Assembly: GCA_946482615.1 (NCBI GenBank)
Contig: CAMLSF010000054.1
Coordinates: 1 to 21,812, forward strand
Direction of reading: 5' to 3'
DNA from: an uncultured Chromatiaceae bacterium
GTDB taxonomy: Bacteria; Pseudomonadota; Gammaproteobacteria; Enterobacterales; Alteromonadaceae
DNA: 21,812 nt
Shown one piece after another: positions 1 to 8,295 of this stretch. Positions within the stretch are counted from its first letter, which is position 1. Each line of letters begins with the position of its first letter. The translations under genes were made by a program, and so were the position numbers. Below the pieces are notes generated by a model that was given only the letters and a program-made list of their open reading frames with translations, ran no database searches and was not told the DNA's origin.

Positions 1-205
1 CTGGTCGCCTTGCTGCAACAGCAATGACTTAGGGTCTTGAACCGTCGTCCTTGCAGCCGCAGCGGTGTTGGCTGCGCCTTCTCGCCCCGGTCACATAGGT
101 GAACTATGCTCCCGGGGTCTCGAAGTCTGGTCGCCTTGCTGCAACAGCAATGACTTAGGGTCTTGAACCGTCGTCCTTGCAACCGCCGCTGCAATTCGAT
201 TGGGG
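1..205. repeat. Tandem ERIC/IRU-like intergenic repeat units, period 126 bp
   Basis: Positions 1-55 and 127-181 are identical over 55 bases, offset by exactly 126 bp. One whole unit can be set at 35-160, preceded by the right end of another unit (cut by the window edge) and followed by the left end of a third that decays after about 205. The unit centre is an imperfect hairpin (85-98 pairing with 104-117, GC-rich CCCCGG/CCGGGG ends). The order of blocks matches the ERIC element: a GTTGGCTGC block, CTCGCCCCGGTCAC, the centre, GCTCCCGGGG, then CTGCAAC near the right end. The usual TATACCC/GGGTATA termini are altered to GGGTCTTGAACC at the joins. The ERIC assignment rests on remembered consensus, not on a search. 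Confidence 0.75.
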
Positions 206-285
206 ATGAAGATTGATAAAAGCGACTTGGCGAAATTTTTCGCTCAGTTATACTGGCATCAAATAAAGGCAAATTGCGGGCAGTT

Positions 286-591
286 ATGACAATAGCCGTC
301 AGTCGTGATGTACCCAAAAGTCCCAGTGTCGGACTGGTATTTCAGGGCAATAAAACCAAAGCCGTAGAGGCTGAACAGCAAAGTAAAACCACACTGGTAC
401 CTTCTGGCACCGGTGTGCGTGCTGACGCTCAGGTTTTGTCTATGCTGGATGAGCAGGAAGCGCAAAAACGTACTATGTACGACCAGCCCAAACAGCGTAA
501 TCAACAGGCTTTAGATGCCTACGAAATGTTAGCCAATCAGGAAAAACGCGAAAAAATTCAGCAAATGTTTAGTCTGGATTTGTACGCTTAA
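286..591 (+). CDS. Small uncharacterised Gln/Lys-rich protein
   Basis: A 101-residue soluble protein from ATG 286; a TTG four codons upstream (274) is an alternative start with AAGG four bases before it. I do not recognise the family. There is no signal peptide or membrane segment. The middle is rich in Q, K and E, and the C-terminal part (about residues 55-97) looks like a helical or coiled-coil stretch with alternating acidic and basic residues, ending in a hydrophobic SLDLYA tail. It stands alone: ERIC-like repeats lie upstream and a permease gene 112 bp downstream. A weak A/T-rich inverted repeat (632-641 with 652-662) lies after it but has no T-run. The overlapping minus-strand frame gives a protein of implausible composition, so this strand is preferred. 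That it is a gene is likely but not certain. Confidence 0.6.
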   Translation: MTIAVSRDVPKSPSVGLVFQGNKTKAVEAEQQSKTTLVPSGTGVRADAQVLSMLDEQEAQKRTMYDQPKQRNQQALDAYEMLANQEKREKIQQMFSLDLYA

Positions 592-703
592 GCCTTAATT
601 TCGCTCCAAAACAATCATTTCAAAATTCATAACCATAAAACCAATGAAAGTGTTTTCATGGTAGTTTATGCTGTCTTTCTAATAATAAAAATGGATCCAG
701 CTT

Positions 704-1696
704 ATGTTTGACAGCAAGGTGTTTCGGATTTGGTTTGTTGCTGCTTTGGTAGTGTGGTTTGTGCTTTTTCATCAGTTTAATCAACTCAGTTTTTTAATAG
801 AGCATTGGTATTACCCGGCTATTATGGTGGCTGGTGCTTTTGTCGCTGGTGTGACGCCTGAAGGCGGCGGAGCTGTCGCTTTTCCTGTGTTAAATATCTT
901 CCTCAATATAGACCGTACCATGGCGCGGGATTTTAGTTTAATGATCCAAAGTATCGGCATGACCAGCGCCAGTATTTTTATTTTAAGTCACAAAGCCAAT
1001 ACGCTGAAAACCTACAAACCTTTACTGGTGTTTATTCCGGTGGCTTTCGCTGGTTTTGTGCTGGGTATGTAACTGCTGCAACAACTGCCTGTGTACATTA
1101 TGCAGGCGCTGTTTTTAAGCCTAATCACCAGTTTTGCTGTGGTCTACAGCTTTGGTAAACACAGAGGCAGCAAAGCCACTTTAGATTTGAAGAAACCCAT
1201 GGATGTTGTCTTGTTGCTGCTGATGTTAGTGGCAGGAGGCATGTGCGCCAGTTTGTTTGGCACTGGGGCTGATATTATTTTGTATACCTTGCTGGTAACC
1301 CGGTTTAGGATGCAGGAAAAGATTGCGACTCATATGAGCATTATGCTGATGGCTGCAATTAGTGTGCTGGGTTATGCCTACCGTCATTTTGTTGACCAGG
1401 GCTTAACGGGGTATCAGGTGCAAACCTGGTTATGTGCTTACCCTGTGGTATTGCTGATGGCGCCTTTAGGGGCTTATGTGCTGCATCGTATTAATAAAGA
1501 AATTATGTTGTATGCCATAGCTGTGCTGAATGTCGCTCAGCTGCTTTATTTCCTTTGTTACAACCCGTCAGTAGATAAGCTGATTTGGGCCTCTGTATTC
1601 ACAGTGGTGTTATCCACCGGCTTTTACCTTTTGATCCGCAATCTGAGCCGCAAAGTTGTGCCTGCCCGGCAGTCAGAGCTCGCAGTCTCACATTAA
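704..1696 (+). pseudogene. TauE/SafE (TSUP) family permease, interrupted by an in-frame TAA
   Basis: One reading frame runs from ATG 704 to TAA 1694 and would encode about 330 residues, except for a single TAA at 1070-1072 (codon 123). The frame is the same on both sides, so this is a nonsense change and not a frameshift. Both parts are strongly hydrophobic. The N-terminal part has a membrane segment at residues 8-24 and a glycine-rich VTPEGGGAVAFP loop typical of the sulfite exporter TauE/SafE family; the C-terminal part continues with several membrane segments and a second GTGAD glycine loop. The family has two related halves, and the stop falls close to the junction between them. The second part could start at GTG 1091 or ATG 1100, but no ribosome-binding site is visible. 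Full-length relatives are thought to export or import small sulfur compounds; the substrate here is unknown. A base-calling error or readthrough cannot be excluded. Confidence 0.75.
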
Positions 1697-1755
1697 GGGA
1701 TCCAAAGACACAAACCTCACGTATACACAGACATATGTTCTAAGAGTCAGTGTAT

Positions 1756-2499
1756 ATGTCCCGTTATTGTTTAATCACTGGTGCCAGTTCAGGCTTAGGC
1801 CGTGAACTGGCCATTCAATACGCTAACCAGGGTTGGAATGTGATCGCTGTGGCGCGTTCTGTTAACGCGCTGAATGAGCTGCACAACCAACACAAAAGCA
1901 TTCGCGCTTTGCCTTTGGATTTGACCAACACAGAGCTGTTTTCGGCTGCTGTAGAACAACTTTCCCAACAAATCCCTGCTTTGGATTTAGTGGTTCTTAA
2001 TGCGGGTAGTTGTGATTATGTCGACGCCACTAATCTGCCTCTGGATATTTTCGACCGGACTATGGTCCTGAATTTTCAGGCCCAGGTTGCAGCAGTTAAA
2101 TTGTTATTACCTCTGCTGCAAAAAGCAGAAAATGCCACACTGGCCATAGTCAGCAGTCTGGCTCATTTATTTCCTTTTACCAAAGCAGAAGCTTATGGCG
2201 CCAGCAAAGCTGCTCTGAGTTACTTTGCTGATAGCTTAAGAGTGGATTTAACCGACTCCGGCGTGCGGGTTTGTCTGATTGAACCTGGTTTTGTTGATAC
2301 ACCTCTAACCCAAAAAAACGATTTTAAGATGCCTTTTCTGCTGCAGGTGGATGATGCCGCAGGGCGGATCCGTCAGGGCCTTGAGACGCAGCAACAGCGT
2401 ATTCGTTTTCCAAAACGTTTGGTCTGGAGTCTGCATCTGCTGAATCTGCTGCCTTATTCATGGCGCTGTAAAGTCGCAGCAGGGATGCGTCAATCATGA
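1756..2499 (+). CDS. Short-chain dehydrogenase/reductase (SDR)
   Basis: A 247-residue classical SDR, cytoplasmic and NAD(P)-dependent. The Rossmann motif TGASSGLG is at residues 8-15, the structural NAG at 82-84, the catalytic serine in the SS pair at 133-134, and YxxxK at 147-151 (Y147, K151). The C-terminal tail is basic and hydrophobic (about residues 215-245), as in SDRs that act on membrane lipids or lipophilic substrates. ATG 1756 is preferred to GTG 1750 because the TAAGAG ribosome-binding site (1741-1746) is 9 bases away from it. The stop codon overlaps the start of the next gene (ATGA), so the two are translationally coupled. Neighbours (DUF2878 and a chalcone-isomerase-like protein) match a cluster found with cyclopropane-fatty-acid synthase in other gammaproteobacteria, suggesting a role in modifying fatty acids or membranes. 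The substrate is unknown. Confidence 0.85.
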   Translation: MSRYCLITGASSGLGRELAIQYANQGWNVIAVARSVNALNELHNQHKSIRALPLDLTNTELFSAAVEQLSQQIPALDLVVLNAGSCDYVDATNLPLDIFDRTMVLNFQAQVAAVKLLLPLLQKAENATLAIVSSLAHLFPFTKAEAYGASKAALSYFADSLRVDLTDSGVRVCLIEPGFVDTPLTQKNDFKMPFLLQVDDAAGRIRQGLETQQQRIRFPKRLVWSLHLLNLLPYSWRCKVAAGMRQS

Positions 2500-2975
2500 G
2501 CGTTATCAACTGGCCTGTGTTGATCGGCTTTAAACTGAGCTGGTTTGCACTGGTGTTATTTCAAAACCTGCTGCTTATTCCTGTGCTGCTGTTTGTGCTT
2601 TGGTCTTTATGGCGTTGTAGTCAGGCAAAACGTGTGGCCTGGCTGGCTTTGGCTCTGGTAGGGATCAGCCTGGATTCGGTATTGCACTACAGCGGTGTGT
2701 TAAGTTTTACCGGCTCGGTCTGGTTGCCCTGGTGGATGCTGACTTTATGGCTGGTTTTTAGTCTGGTGGTCGTTCAGGTCTTTTCGGCTTATTTACAAAA
2801 TTACTGGCTGGCGGCACTTATGGCTGCTGTTTCTGGTCCAATGGCTTATCTGGGAGGCGCAGCTTTAAGTGGTCAGATGCAGGTCAGCCCTACAACCGAA
2901 GCTTATGTGGCTTTGGCTTTATGTTGGGCCTGTTATGGTGTGTTATCCGGATGGAGCAGAAAATTTTATGCGTAA
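2496..2975 (+). CDS. DUF2878 inner-membrane protein
   Basis: A 159-residue polytopic protein. The hydrophobic stretches (about residues 9-37, 45-62, 73-100, 103-125 and 137-152) suggest four to five membrane helices. Length and pattern (a WP...FKLSWFALVLFQN start, a conserved LDSVLHYSGVL-like segment) fit the DUF2878 family as I remember it; no biochemical function is established for that family. The start overlaps the SDR stop by four bases (ATGA), and its own end overlaps the next gene by eight bases, so the three are almost certainly one operon. In relatives DUF2878 genes sit with chalcone-isomerase-like proteins, SDRs, DUF3833 and a cyclopropane-fatty-acid synthase, pointing to membrane lipid modification; this is inference by association. 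Confidence 0.75.
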   Translation: MSVINWPVLIGFKLSWFALVLFQNLLLIPVLLFVLWSLWRCSQAKRVAWLALALVGISLDSVLHYSGVLSFTGSVWLPWWMLTLWLVFSLVVVQVFSAYLQNYWLAALMAAVSGPMAYLGGAALSGQMQVSPTTEAYVALALCWACYGVLSGWSRKFYA

Positions 2976-3471
2976 GATGTTCGTAATAGTGACTTTCCTT
3001 TGCAGCTTCATTGCTCAGGCTATGCCAGATAACATCAAGCTGGTGGGGCAGGGCCAGTTCAGCTATTTATTCTGGGATCTATATCAGGCGCAACTTTACA
3101 CTGCAGATGGTCGCTGGAGCGATTATCAGCAGAGTGCGCCTGTGGTACTCAAGCTGACTTATCAGCGTGATATCAGCAAAGCTGACTTTATTGAAGCTAC
3201 AGTGGATCAGTGGAAACATCTGCAAGGTAAAGTGTCGGCCCAACATCAGGAGTGGGCAAAGCAACTGGACAAACTCTGGACTGACGTCAAAAAAGGCGAC
3301 CAGCTAAGCTGTGTTTTATTGACGGATGGCAGAGTACAGTTTTACTTCAATGATAAGCTGCTGGGTGATGTCGCAGATCCTGCTTTTGGACCGGCATTTT
3401 TAGATATTTGGCTGTCTGAGAAAACTTCTGCGCCAAAACTGAGAAAACAATTGCTGAAAAATTCAGCATAA
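2968..3471 (+). CDS. Exported chalcone-isomerase-like protein
   Basis: A 167-residue protein with a cleavable signal peptide: MRKM, a hydrophobic core and a likely cut after AQA (residues 14-16). It should act in the periplasm. The mature part contains an LVGQGQFSYLFWDLYQAQLY segment and a KADF...W pattern, features of the chalcone-isomerase-fold family of bacterial exported proteins. These bacterial members are not expected to make flavonoids; the fold is known to bind fatty acids in plant homologues, so lipid binding is a reasonable guess. ATG 2968 was chosen because it gives a complete signal peptide and lies within the end of the DUF2878 gene, with GGAG eleven bases upstream. It closes the three-gene run: the DUF3833 and cyclopropane synthase genes often found next do not follow here. 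Confidence 0.75.
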   Translation: MRKMFVIVTFLCSFIAQAMPDNIKLVGQGQFSYLFWDLYQAQLYTADGRWSDYQQSAPVVLKLTYQRDISKADFIEATVDQWKHLQGKVSAQHQEWAKQLDKLWTDVKKGDQLSCVLLTDGRVQFYFNDKLLGDVADPAFGPAFLDIWLSEKTSAPKLRKQLLKNSA

Positions 3472-4002
3472 GTCTGAGACCTTGATACCTGGCCGGGCAG
3501 GAGCTCTTGACTATACCCAATGAAGAGTCATGCCTCTTGTCCCTTCTGTGTGCACATCTAATTTAGTTTATGGTGTTTTTCATCTCATTTACTTTCAGTT
3601 TTGTAATAAAACAACAGCTGATTGACCGCTGTATATTAATTAATCTTCTTCTGTCCGCTTTTCCTGATGATGTTTTTCATAATTGTTTTTATTAAACAGT
3701 CAGATAAGTCATGCACTCTGTTTTTGGGTTGTCTGATTTTAATACAGCGGTATAGGTTGTTTTGTATACATTATTCTATATTGTTGATTTTTATCATTAA
3801 TTTAACACCTGTATTGTTTGCGGCAGATGCCGGTAAACGCGAGCTTTTGTCCGACAAAAGCGGTTGACCCCGCTAAAAAATTACCTTTATCATCCGCCGC
3901 CGTTTTGGGGGAACCCCAATTCAGGCGTGTTGTAGCTTCAATCAGCACCCATGTTGATTGCCGTAAAAACAGAGTCACTGCACAGTGGCCCAGGGAGATA
4001 AA
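3472..4002. other. 531-bp non-coding, AT-rich leader region before the TonB receptor
   Basis: No convincing gene is present; two short frames (3667-3867 and 3818-4012) lack ribosome-binding sites and plausible composition. The left two thirds is AT-rich. The last 180 bp holds two perfect small hairpins: GCTTTTGT/ACAAAAGC (3843-3850 with 3854-3861, loop CCG) and TTGGGG/CCCCAA (3905-3910 with 3914-3919, loop GAA). A sigma70-like promoter lies between them. The second hairpin would be near the 5' end of the receptor transcript. No known riboswitch class was recognised. No terminator with a T-run was seen after the chalcone-isomerase-like gene. Confidence 0.5.
3864..3893 (+). promoter_or_regulatory. 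Candidate sigma70 promoter for the TonB-dependent receptor
   Basis: TTGACC at 3864-3869 and TATCAT at 3888-3893, separated by 18 bases; each hexamer matches the consensus at five of six positions. It would give an untranslated leader of about 100 bases containing the TTGGGG/CCCCAA hairpin. Found by eye, with no transcript evidence. Confidence 0.4.
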
Positions 4003-6816
4003 ATGTTTGTAAGTAGTAAGTTGTCAAAAGCTGTAAGTTTAGCTGTCGCTTTTGGCGCTGTATCAGGCGTCACTTTTTCTGGTTCAGTACATGCTCAGGA
4101 AACTGACAATGTTGAACGTATCCAGGTAACAGGTTCAAGTATCAAGCGTACTGACATTGAAGGTGCTTTGCCGGTTCAGGTTCTTGACCGTGCTGCCATC
4201 GACCGTTCAGGTCTGGCAACTGCTGGTGACTTAATCCAGTCTATCCCTTCTATGCAGGGTTTCACGACTGACGGTGACTCTGTAGGTGGCGGCGGCGGTG
4301 GTATGAAAACCGCTTCTTTACGTGGTTTAGGTTCAGACTACACCCTGGTATTAATCAACGGTCGCAGAATGGCACCACGTGGCTCAGGTTCTACAATAGA
4401 CCTGAACTCTATCCCATTGGCTGCTATTGAGCGTGTTGAAGTACTGACAGACGGCGCATCTGCTCTGTACGGTTCTGACGCTATCGCTGGTGTGGTTAAC
4501 TTCATCACTAAAGATGATGCTCAGGGTCTGAGTGTTTCTGCCCGTTACAACAAACCAGAAGAAAAAAATGGTACCAGCGACAACTTCTCTATCACTGGTG
4601 GTTTAGGTGATTTTGACGCGGACGGCTACAACGTGCTGATCTCTTACAGCCGTGATTCACAAGAACAGCTGAAAGCGACTGACCGTGAATTCTCTAAGAC
4701 TGGTATTATCCCGTTCACATTAAACAACAAACAATATTACTACGTTGCAGGCTCGCCAAACGCCATCCCTGCCAACGCCCGTTATGTGTACACTGATGCC
4801 ACTGGCAAATCAGTGACTTCAGCGGTATTCAATCCTTACCAAAAGCAAAACGGTGCTTGTGCTGCTGATAACTTTGAAGCCGCAGGCTTATGTCAGTTTG
4901 ACTACACTACTACAGTAGAAATTCTGCCAGAAAATGAGCGTGATTCATTAATGCTGGGTGCTGACCTGGCCCTGAATGACGACACAAAACTTTTTGCTGA
5001 TGTGATGTATTCTGATTTCTCTCAGATCACTCGTATCGCTCCTAACGCAACAGGTTTCTTCCCTTTAGCTGCTGATTCAGCTTTAGCACAGCAGTATGTG
5101 ATTCCTTACGTTGATCCAGCTCATTTGGGTTCAGTGACTTCTGTGCAGGCTCAATGGCGTGCCTTACCACTGGGTGGCCGTGCGACCGAGTGGAATACTA
5201 AGTCAACTCATATCGTGACAGGTGTTGAAGGTGTGTTTGACACTATCGATTACTCTGCCGCTTTCACTTACTCAAAGAACGACACTGACGAGAACATCGC
5301 AGGTGGTTACCCAATCTTTGATAAATTCATGGAAGCTGTGAGTTCTGGTTTAGTCAACGTATTTGATACTCCGGATAAAATCAGTGCTGAAGGCCTGAAA
5401 GCACTGCAGGATTCTCAGTACTACGGTAACTGGAGCAACGATACCACTGAAGTAAAAGGTGTGGATCTGAAAGCTTCTACGCCAGTGTATTCTCTGCCAG
5501 CCGGTGATGTTTATGTAGGTACTGGTGTTGAATTCCGTAACACCCACTATGTCAGTTCTCTGGCTGATGCGAACAAGCAGGATCTGCTGTTAGGCGCTAA
5601 CATTGGTTCAGAATACGATTTAAGCCGTGACAACTACGGTGGTTTCGTCGAAGTGATAGTTCCTGCCCTTGAGAATCTGGAACTGACTGGTGCTGTACGT
5701 TATGACAACATCGGTGAAGTGACGTCTGACTTTGTGTACAACGAAGACGGTATCGCAAGCCCGGGCAGCTACAAAGTGAACGATTCAATGAACGACACTA
5801 CTTATAAGCTGGCACTGCGTTACAACGTGACTGACGACTTATTAGTGCGTGCTTCAACTGGTACTGGCTTTAAAGCGCCTTCTATGTTGGATTTAGGCCA
5901 GCCTAAAGTTGAATTTGGTGTAACAAGCAGCCCGTACTCTTGTCCTTTTGCCGGTACTTCAGATCCATTAGCTGAAGTATGTAGCCCGTCTCCACAGCAG
6001 TTTGAAGCTTTCAGTCAGGGTAACCCGAACTTAAAACCAGAAGAGTCTGAACAGTACACTTTAGGTTTTGTTTATGCGCCTGATAACAACTTCAGCTTCA
6101 GCATGGACTACTGGAATATTGAACTGACCAACCTGGTTACTTCTGTGACTGAGTCTCAGATCGTGAACAACCCGGTACGTTACCGTGATCTGTTCACTAC
6201 GAAGACAAACAAAGCCACAGGTCAGGAAGAACTGGCTATCATTTTCGCCAGCGTGAACGTAGGTCAGTCGATCAACAAAGGTATCGACTGGGACTTAACA
6301 GTAGGTAATGACTTATCCTTTGGTCGTTTAACTACTACATTGGCAGGTACTTATGTACTGGACAGCAAATACACCCGTCCAGGTACTACTGATGAATGGA
6401 TCAGCAGCTTAGGCCGTTTTGGTGATGACAATGAAGTGGTATTCAGAACTTTAGCTAAGTTCAGCAACACCTTAAGTCATGGTGATTTCACTCACAGTGC
6501 TATCCTGAACTACCGCAGCGGTTATGAAGATCAGGCTCAATATGCTGCTTCACGTACTGTGCGTTTAGGTTCAGTGACTGGCGCTGGTGCAGACGTTCAG
6601 TTAAGCGTACCTTCTTACGTTACAGTGAACTATCAAACCAAGTACCAGGCGATGGAAGCGCTGGGCGTGACTTTTGGTATCAACAACGTAGCTGACCGTG
6701 CTCCTCCACTGTCTTTACGTACTGGCGGTGCTGGTCACCAGGTAGGTTTCGACCCTCGTTACACTGACGTGTATGGCCGTACTTTCTATTTAGGTCTGGA
6801 CTACAAGTTCATGTAA
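4003..6816 (+). CDS. TonB-dependent outer-membrane receptor
   Basis: A 937-residue outer-membrane receptor. The signal peptide is residues 1-31 (cut after VHA), followed by a TonB-box-like VERIQVTG (37-44), a plug domain with LRGLGSDYTLVLINGRR and the IERVEVLTDGASALYGSDAIAGV segment (about 105-165), then a long beta-barrel ending in aromatic-rich strands (YLGLDYKFM). It imports an unidentified substrate across the outer membrane using TonB-ExbBD energy. The barrel type, with plug glycines and NPNLKPEESEQYTLG near the C-terminal third, is common in Alteromonadales receptors for peptides, carbohydrates or other large nutrients; no substrate-specific neighbour is present. ATG 4003 is chosen because AGGGAG is five bases upstream; GTG 3985 would add six residues before the signal peptide. 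Codon choice looks strongly biased (many CGT, GGT, AAC, GAC), unlike its neighbours, suggesting high expression. The final Met after the usual terminal Phe is slightly unusual. Confidence 0.93.
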   Translation: MFVSSKLSKAVSLAVAFGAVSGVTFSGSVHAQETDNVERIQVTGSSIKRTDIEGALPVQVLDRAAIDRSGLATAGDLIQSIPSMQGFTTDGDSVGGGGGGMKTASLRGLGSDYTLVLINGRRMAPRGSGSTIDLNSIPLAAIERVEVLTDGASALYGSDAIAGVVNFITKDDAQGLSVSARYNKPEEKNGTSDNFSITGGLGDFDADGYNVLISYSRDSQEQLKATDREFSKTGIIPFTLNNKQYYYVAGSPNAIPANARYVYTDATGKSVTSAVFNPYQKQNGACAADNFEAAGLCQFDYTTTVEILPENERDSLMLGADLALNDDTKLFADVMYSDFSQITRIAPNATGFFPLAADSALAQQYVIPYVDPAHLGSVTSVQAQWRALPLGGRATEWNTKSTHIVTGVEGVFDTIDYSAAFTYSKNDTDENIAGGYPIFDKFMEAVSSGLVNVFDTPDKISAEGLKALQDSQYYGNWSNDTTEVKGVDLKASTPVYSLPAGDVYVGTGVEFRNTHYVSSLADANKQDLLLGANIGSEYDLSRDNYGGFVEVIVPALENLELTGAVRYDNIGEVTSDFVYNEDGIASPGSYKVNDSMNDTTYKLALRYNVTDDLLVRASTGTGFKAPSMLDLGQPKVEFGVTSSPYSCPFAGTSDPLAEVCSPSPQQFEAFSQGNPNLKPEESEQYTLGFVYAPDNNFSFSMDYWNIELTNLVTSVTESQIVNNPVRYRDLFTTKTNKATGQEELAIIFASVNVGQSINKGIDWDLTVGNDLSFGRLTTTLAGTYVLDSKYTRPGTTDEWISSLGRFGDDNEVVFRTLAKFSNTLSHGDFTHSAILNYRSGYEDQAQYAASRTVRLGSVTGAGADVQLSVPSYVTVNYQTKYQAMEALGVTFGINNVADRAPPLSLRTGGAGHQVGFDPRYTDVYGRTFYLGLDYKFM

Positions 6817-6875
6817 CTTGATCGCGAGTGAAGGGGGATTTCTGTTGATGACAGAAGTTTCCCTGAACCAAATAA

Positions 6876-6907
6876 AAACCCCACTGCGTGCAGTGGGGTT
6901 TGTTTTT
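6876..6907. terminator. Bidirectional terminator between the receptor and alkaline phosphatase
   Basis: AAACCCCACTGC (6876-6887) pairs with GCAGTGGGGTTT (6890-6901), followed on the plus strand by GTTTTT and on the minus strand by a T-run (plus-strand AATAAAAA). It sits between two convergent genes and can stop both. Confidence 0.9.
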
Positions 6908-6919
6908 AATAGCTACAGA

Positions 6920-8227
6920 TTATTTTTTCTGCTGAATAAACTGGATCAGTTTTGCTGCTATTTCAGTATTGTCCTGAAAACCTGCAAACAGCTGTTTATC
7001 CGCACCATAAGCCAGGACTGGCACATCAGCTGCTGTATGGCCACTGCTGGTCCAGCCTGTGCTGGAGTGATGGTCAATACGTTGTTTCACCGCTTTTGCC
7101 AGAGGCTCTAAACCTTCAGCACGCGCCTTGCTGAGCAACTGTTGCTCATCTGTTTTCAGTTCAAGGCCTGTTAAACCTAACCATGCCTGATACAACACCT
7201 TGTCGTCTTTCAGTGCTAACAGCTGACCAGCTATGTATTCGCCAGAATGTTTTACCTTTTTAATTACATCCCGTTTCCAACTGTAATTGCCATTGGCACC
7301 TAAAGATAAACCACCGGTTTCATGATCGGCAGTCACCACCAGAATAGTATCAGGATGACTATCCACATAAGCTTTGGCTACTTTTATCGCTTCACCAAAA
7401 TCATGCATTTCGGCCATAGCACAAGCTATATCATTGGCATGGCCACACCAGTCAATCTGGCTGCCTTCAATCATTACGACAAAACCTTTTTCGGCCGGAG
7501 ACAGCAGCTGCAGCGCTTTTTCGGTCATTTGCTTCAGTGGTAAAGGTTCAGGGTTGTCTAAGGCACTGTCAAACCCCTTAGGCGCAAATAAGCCTAAAGC
7601 AGGCAGCTTGTTCAGTGTTTGTAAACCAGCCCAGCTGTCTGTGTAGTGGAAGCCGGCTTGTTTAAATTCTTCCACCAGATTCCGGTCTTTACGGATAAAG
7701 TAACTGGTGCCGCCGCCGAGCATTAAATCGGCAACGATCTGACCATTTACTTTATTGTCTATGTAGTCATCTGCTATCTGATCGTAGTTTTGACGGCTTT
7801 TGTCATGAGCCAGAAAACCAGCCGGTGTGGCATGGTTTATTTGAGCTGTGACGACCACACCTGTCTGCATACCTTTGGCTTTGGCAATTTCCAACATAGT
7901 AGTCAAAGGTTTGTGCTCATGGTCTACCGCAATAGCACCATTGTAGGTTTTATGAGTGCTGGACAAGGCTGTGGCCGCTGCAGCTGAGTCTGTGACTACA
8001 GTGTCGTCATCGGGATAAGTGCTGGCATTACCAATCCATAACTCATCAAATACAGTGCGCTCTACTATTTTGGTATCCGGGTTATCCATGTAATACCGAT
8101 AAGCGGCTAAATAAGCCGGCCCCATACCATCGCCAATCATATAAATAATATTTTTTGGTGCGGCGCTGACTGCAAAAGATGTGGAAGCAAGGCAAGCGAT
8201 ACTGATTAAACTTAATTTTTTTAACAT
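6920..8227 (-). CDS. Secreted alkaline phosphatase (PhoA family)
   Basis: A 435-residue periplasmic phosphomonoesterase. The signal peptide is cut at about SAA-APKN (residues 21-24). The metal and catalytic residues of the family are all visible: D33 in MIGDGMG, D80 and nucleophile S81 in VVTDSAAAATA, H132 in INHATPA, E254/D259/H263 in EGSQIDWCGH, D301-H302 in TADHETGG, and H397 in SSGHTA. The sequence has DW where E. coli PhoA has DK near the third site, as in many environmental alkaline phosphatases. It hydrolyses phosphate monoesters to release phosphate. It is a single gene on the minus strand, convergent with the TonB receptor and divergent from the Slp lipoprotein. A Pho-box-like sequence at 8296-8313 suggests induction by phosphate starvation. 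The ribosome-binding site before ATG 8227 is weak. The specific gene symbol (phoA or another family paralogue) is not certain, so none is given. Confidence 0.93.
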   Translation of the reverse strand: MLKKLSLISIACLASTSFAVSAAPKNIIYMIGDGMGPAYLAAYRYYMDNPDTKIVERTVFDELWIGNASTYPDDDTVVTDSAAAATALSSTHKTYNGAIAVDHEHKPLTTMLEIAKAKGMQTGVVVTAQINHATPAGFLAHDKSRQNYDQIADDYIDNKVNGQIVADLMLGGGTSYFIRKDRNLVEEFKQAGFHYTDSWAGLQTLNKLPALGLFAPKGFDSALDNPEPLPLKQMTEKALQLLSPAEKGFVVMIEGSQIDWCGHANDIACAMAEMHDFGEAIKVAKAYVDSHPDTILVVTADHETGGLSLGANGNYSWKRDVIKKVKHSGEYIAGQLLALKDDKVLYQAWLGLTGLELKTDEQQLLSKARAEGLEPLAKAVKQRIDHHSSTGWTSSGHTAADVPVLAYGADKQLFAGFQDNTEIAAKLIQFIQQKK

Positions 8228-8295
8228 AGAGTGCTCTGTGGATGGCTAAAAATCTGGTGCTACCAGAGTCTGTAGGGTGAGGTTATCTTACGTCA

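Noticed and set aside
1..205. Possible CRISPR-like repeats
   Set aside because: The repeats are contiguous 126-bp units without short spacers; the ERIC-like structure explains them.
259..504. Minus-strand 81-codon frame opposite the small protein
   Set aside because: No ribosome-binding site and implausible composition; the plus-strand frame is more protein-like.
3508..3545. TATACCC near 3514 as another ERIC end
   Set aside because: The bases after it do not follow the ERIC block order and no partner end was found.
3667..4012. Two overlapping short frames (66 and 64 codons) before the TonB receptor
   Set aside because: No ribosome-binding sites, odd composition, and they run through hairpins and the promoter candidate; treated as leader.
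6818..7987. Several plus-strand frames across the alkaline phosphatase
   Set aside because: They are antisense to a gene with all family residues intact, and one spans the terminator.
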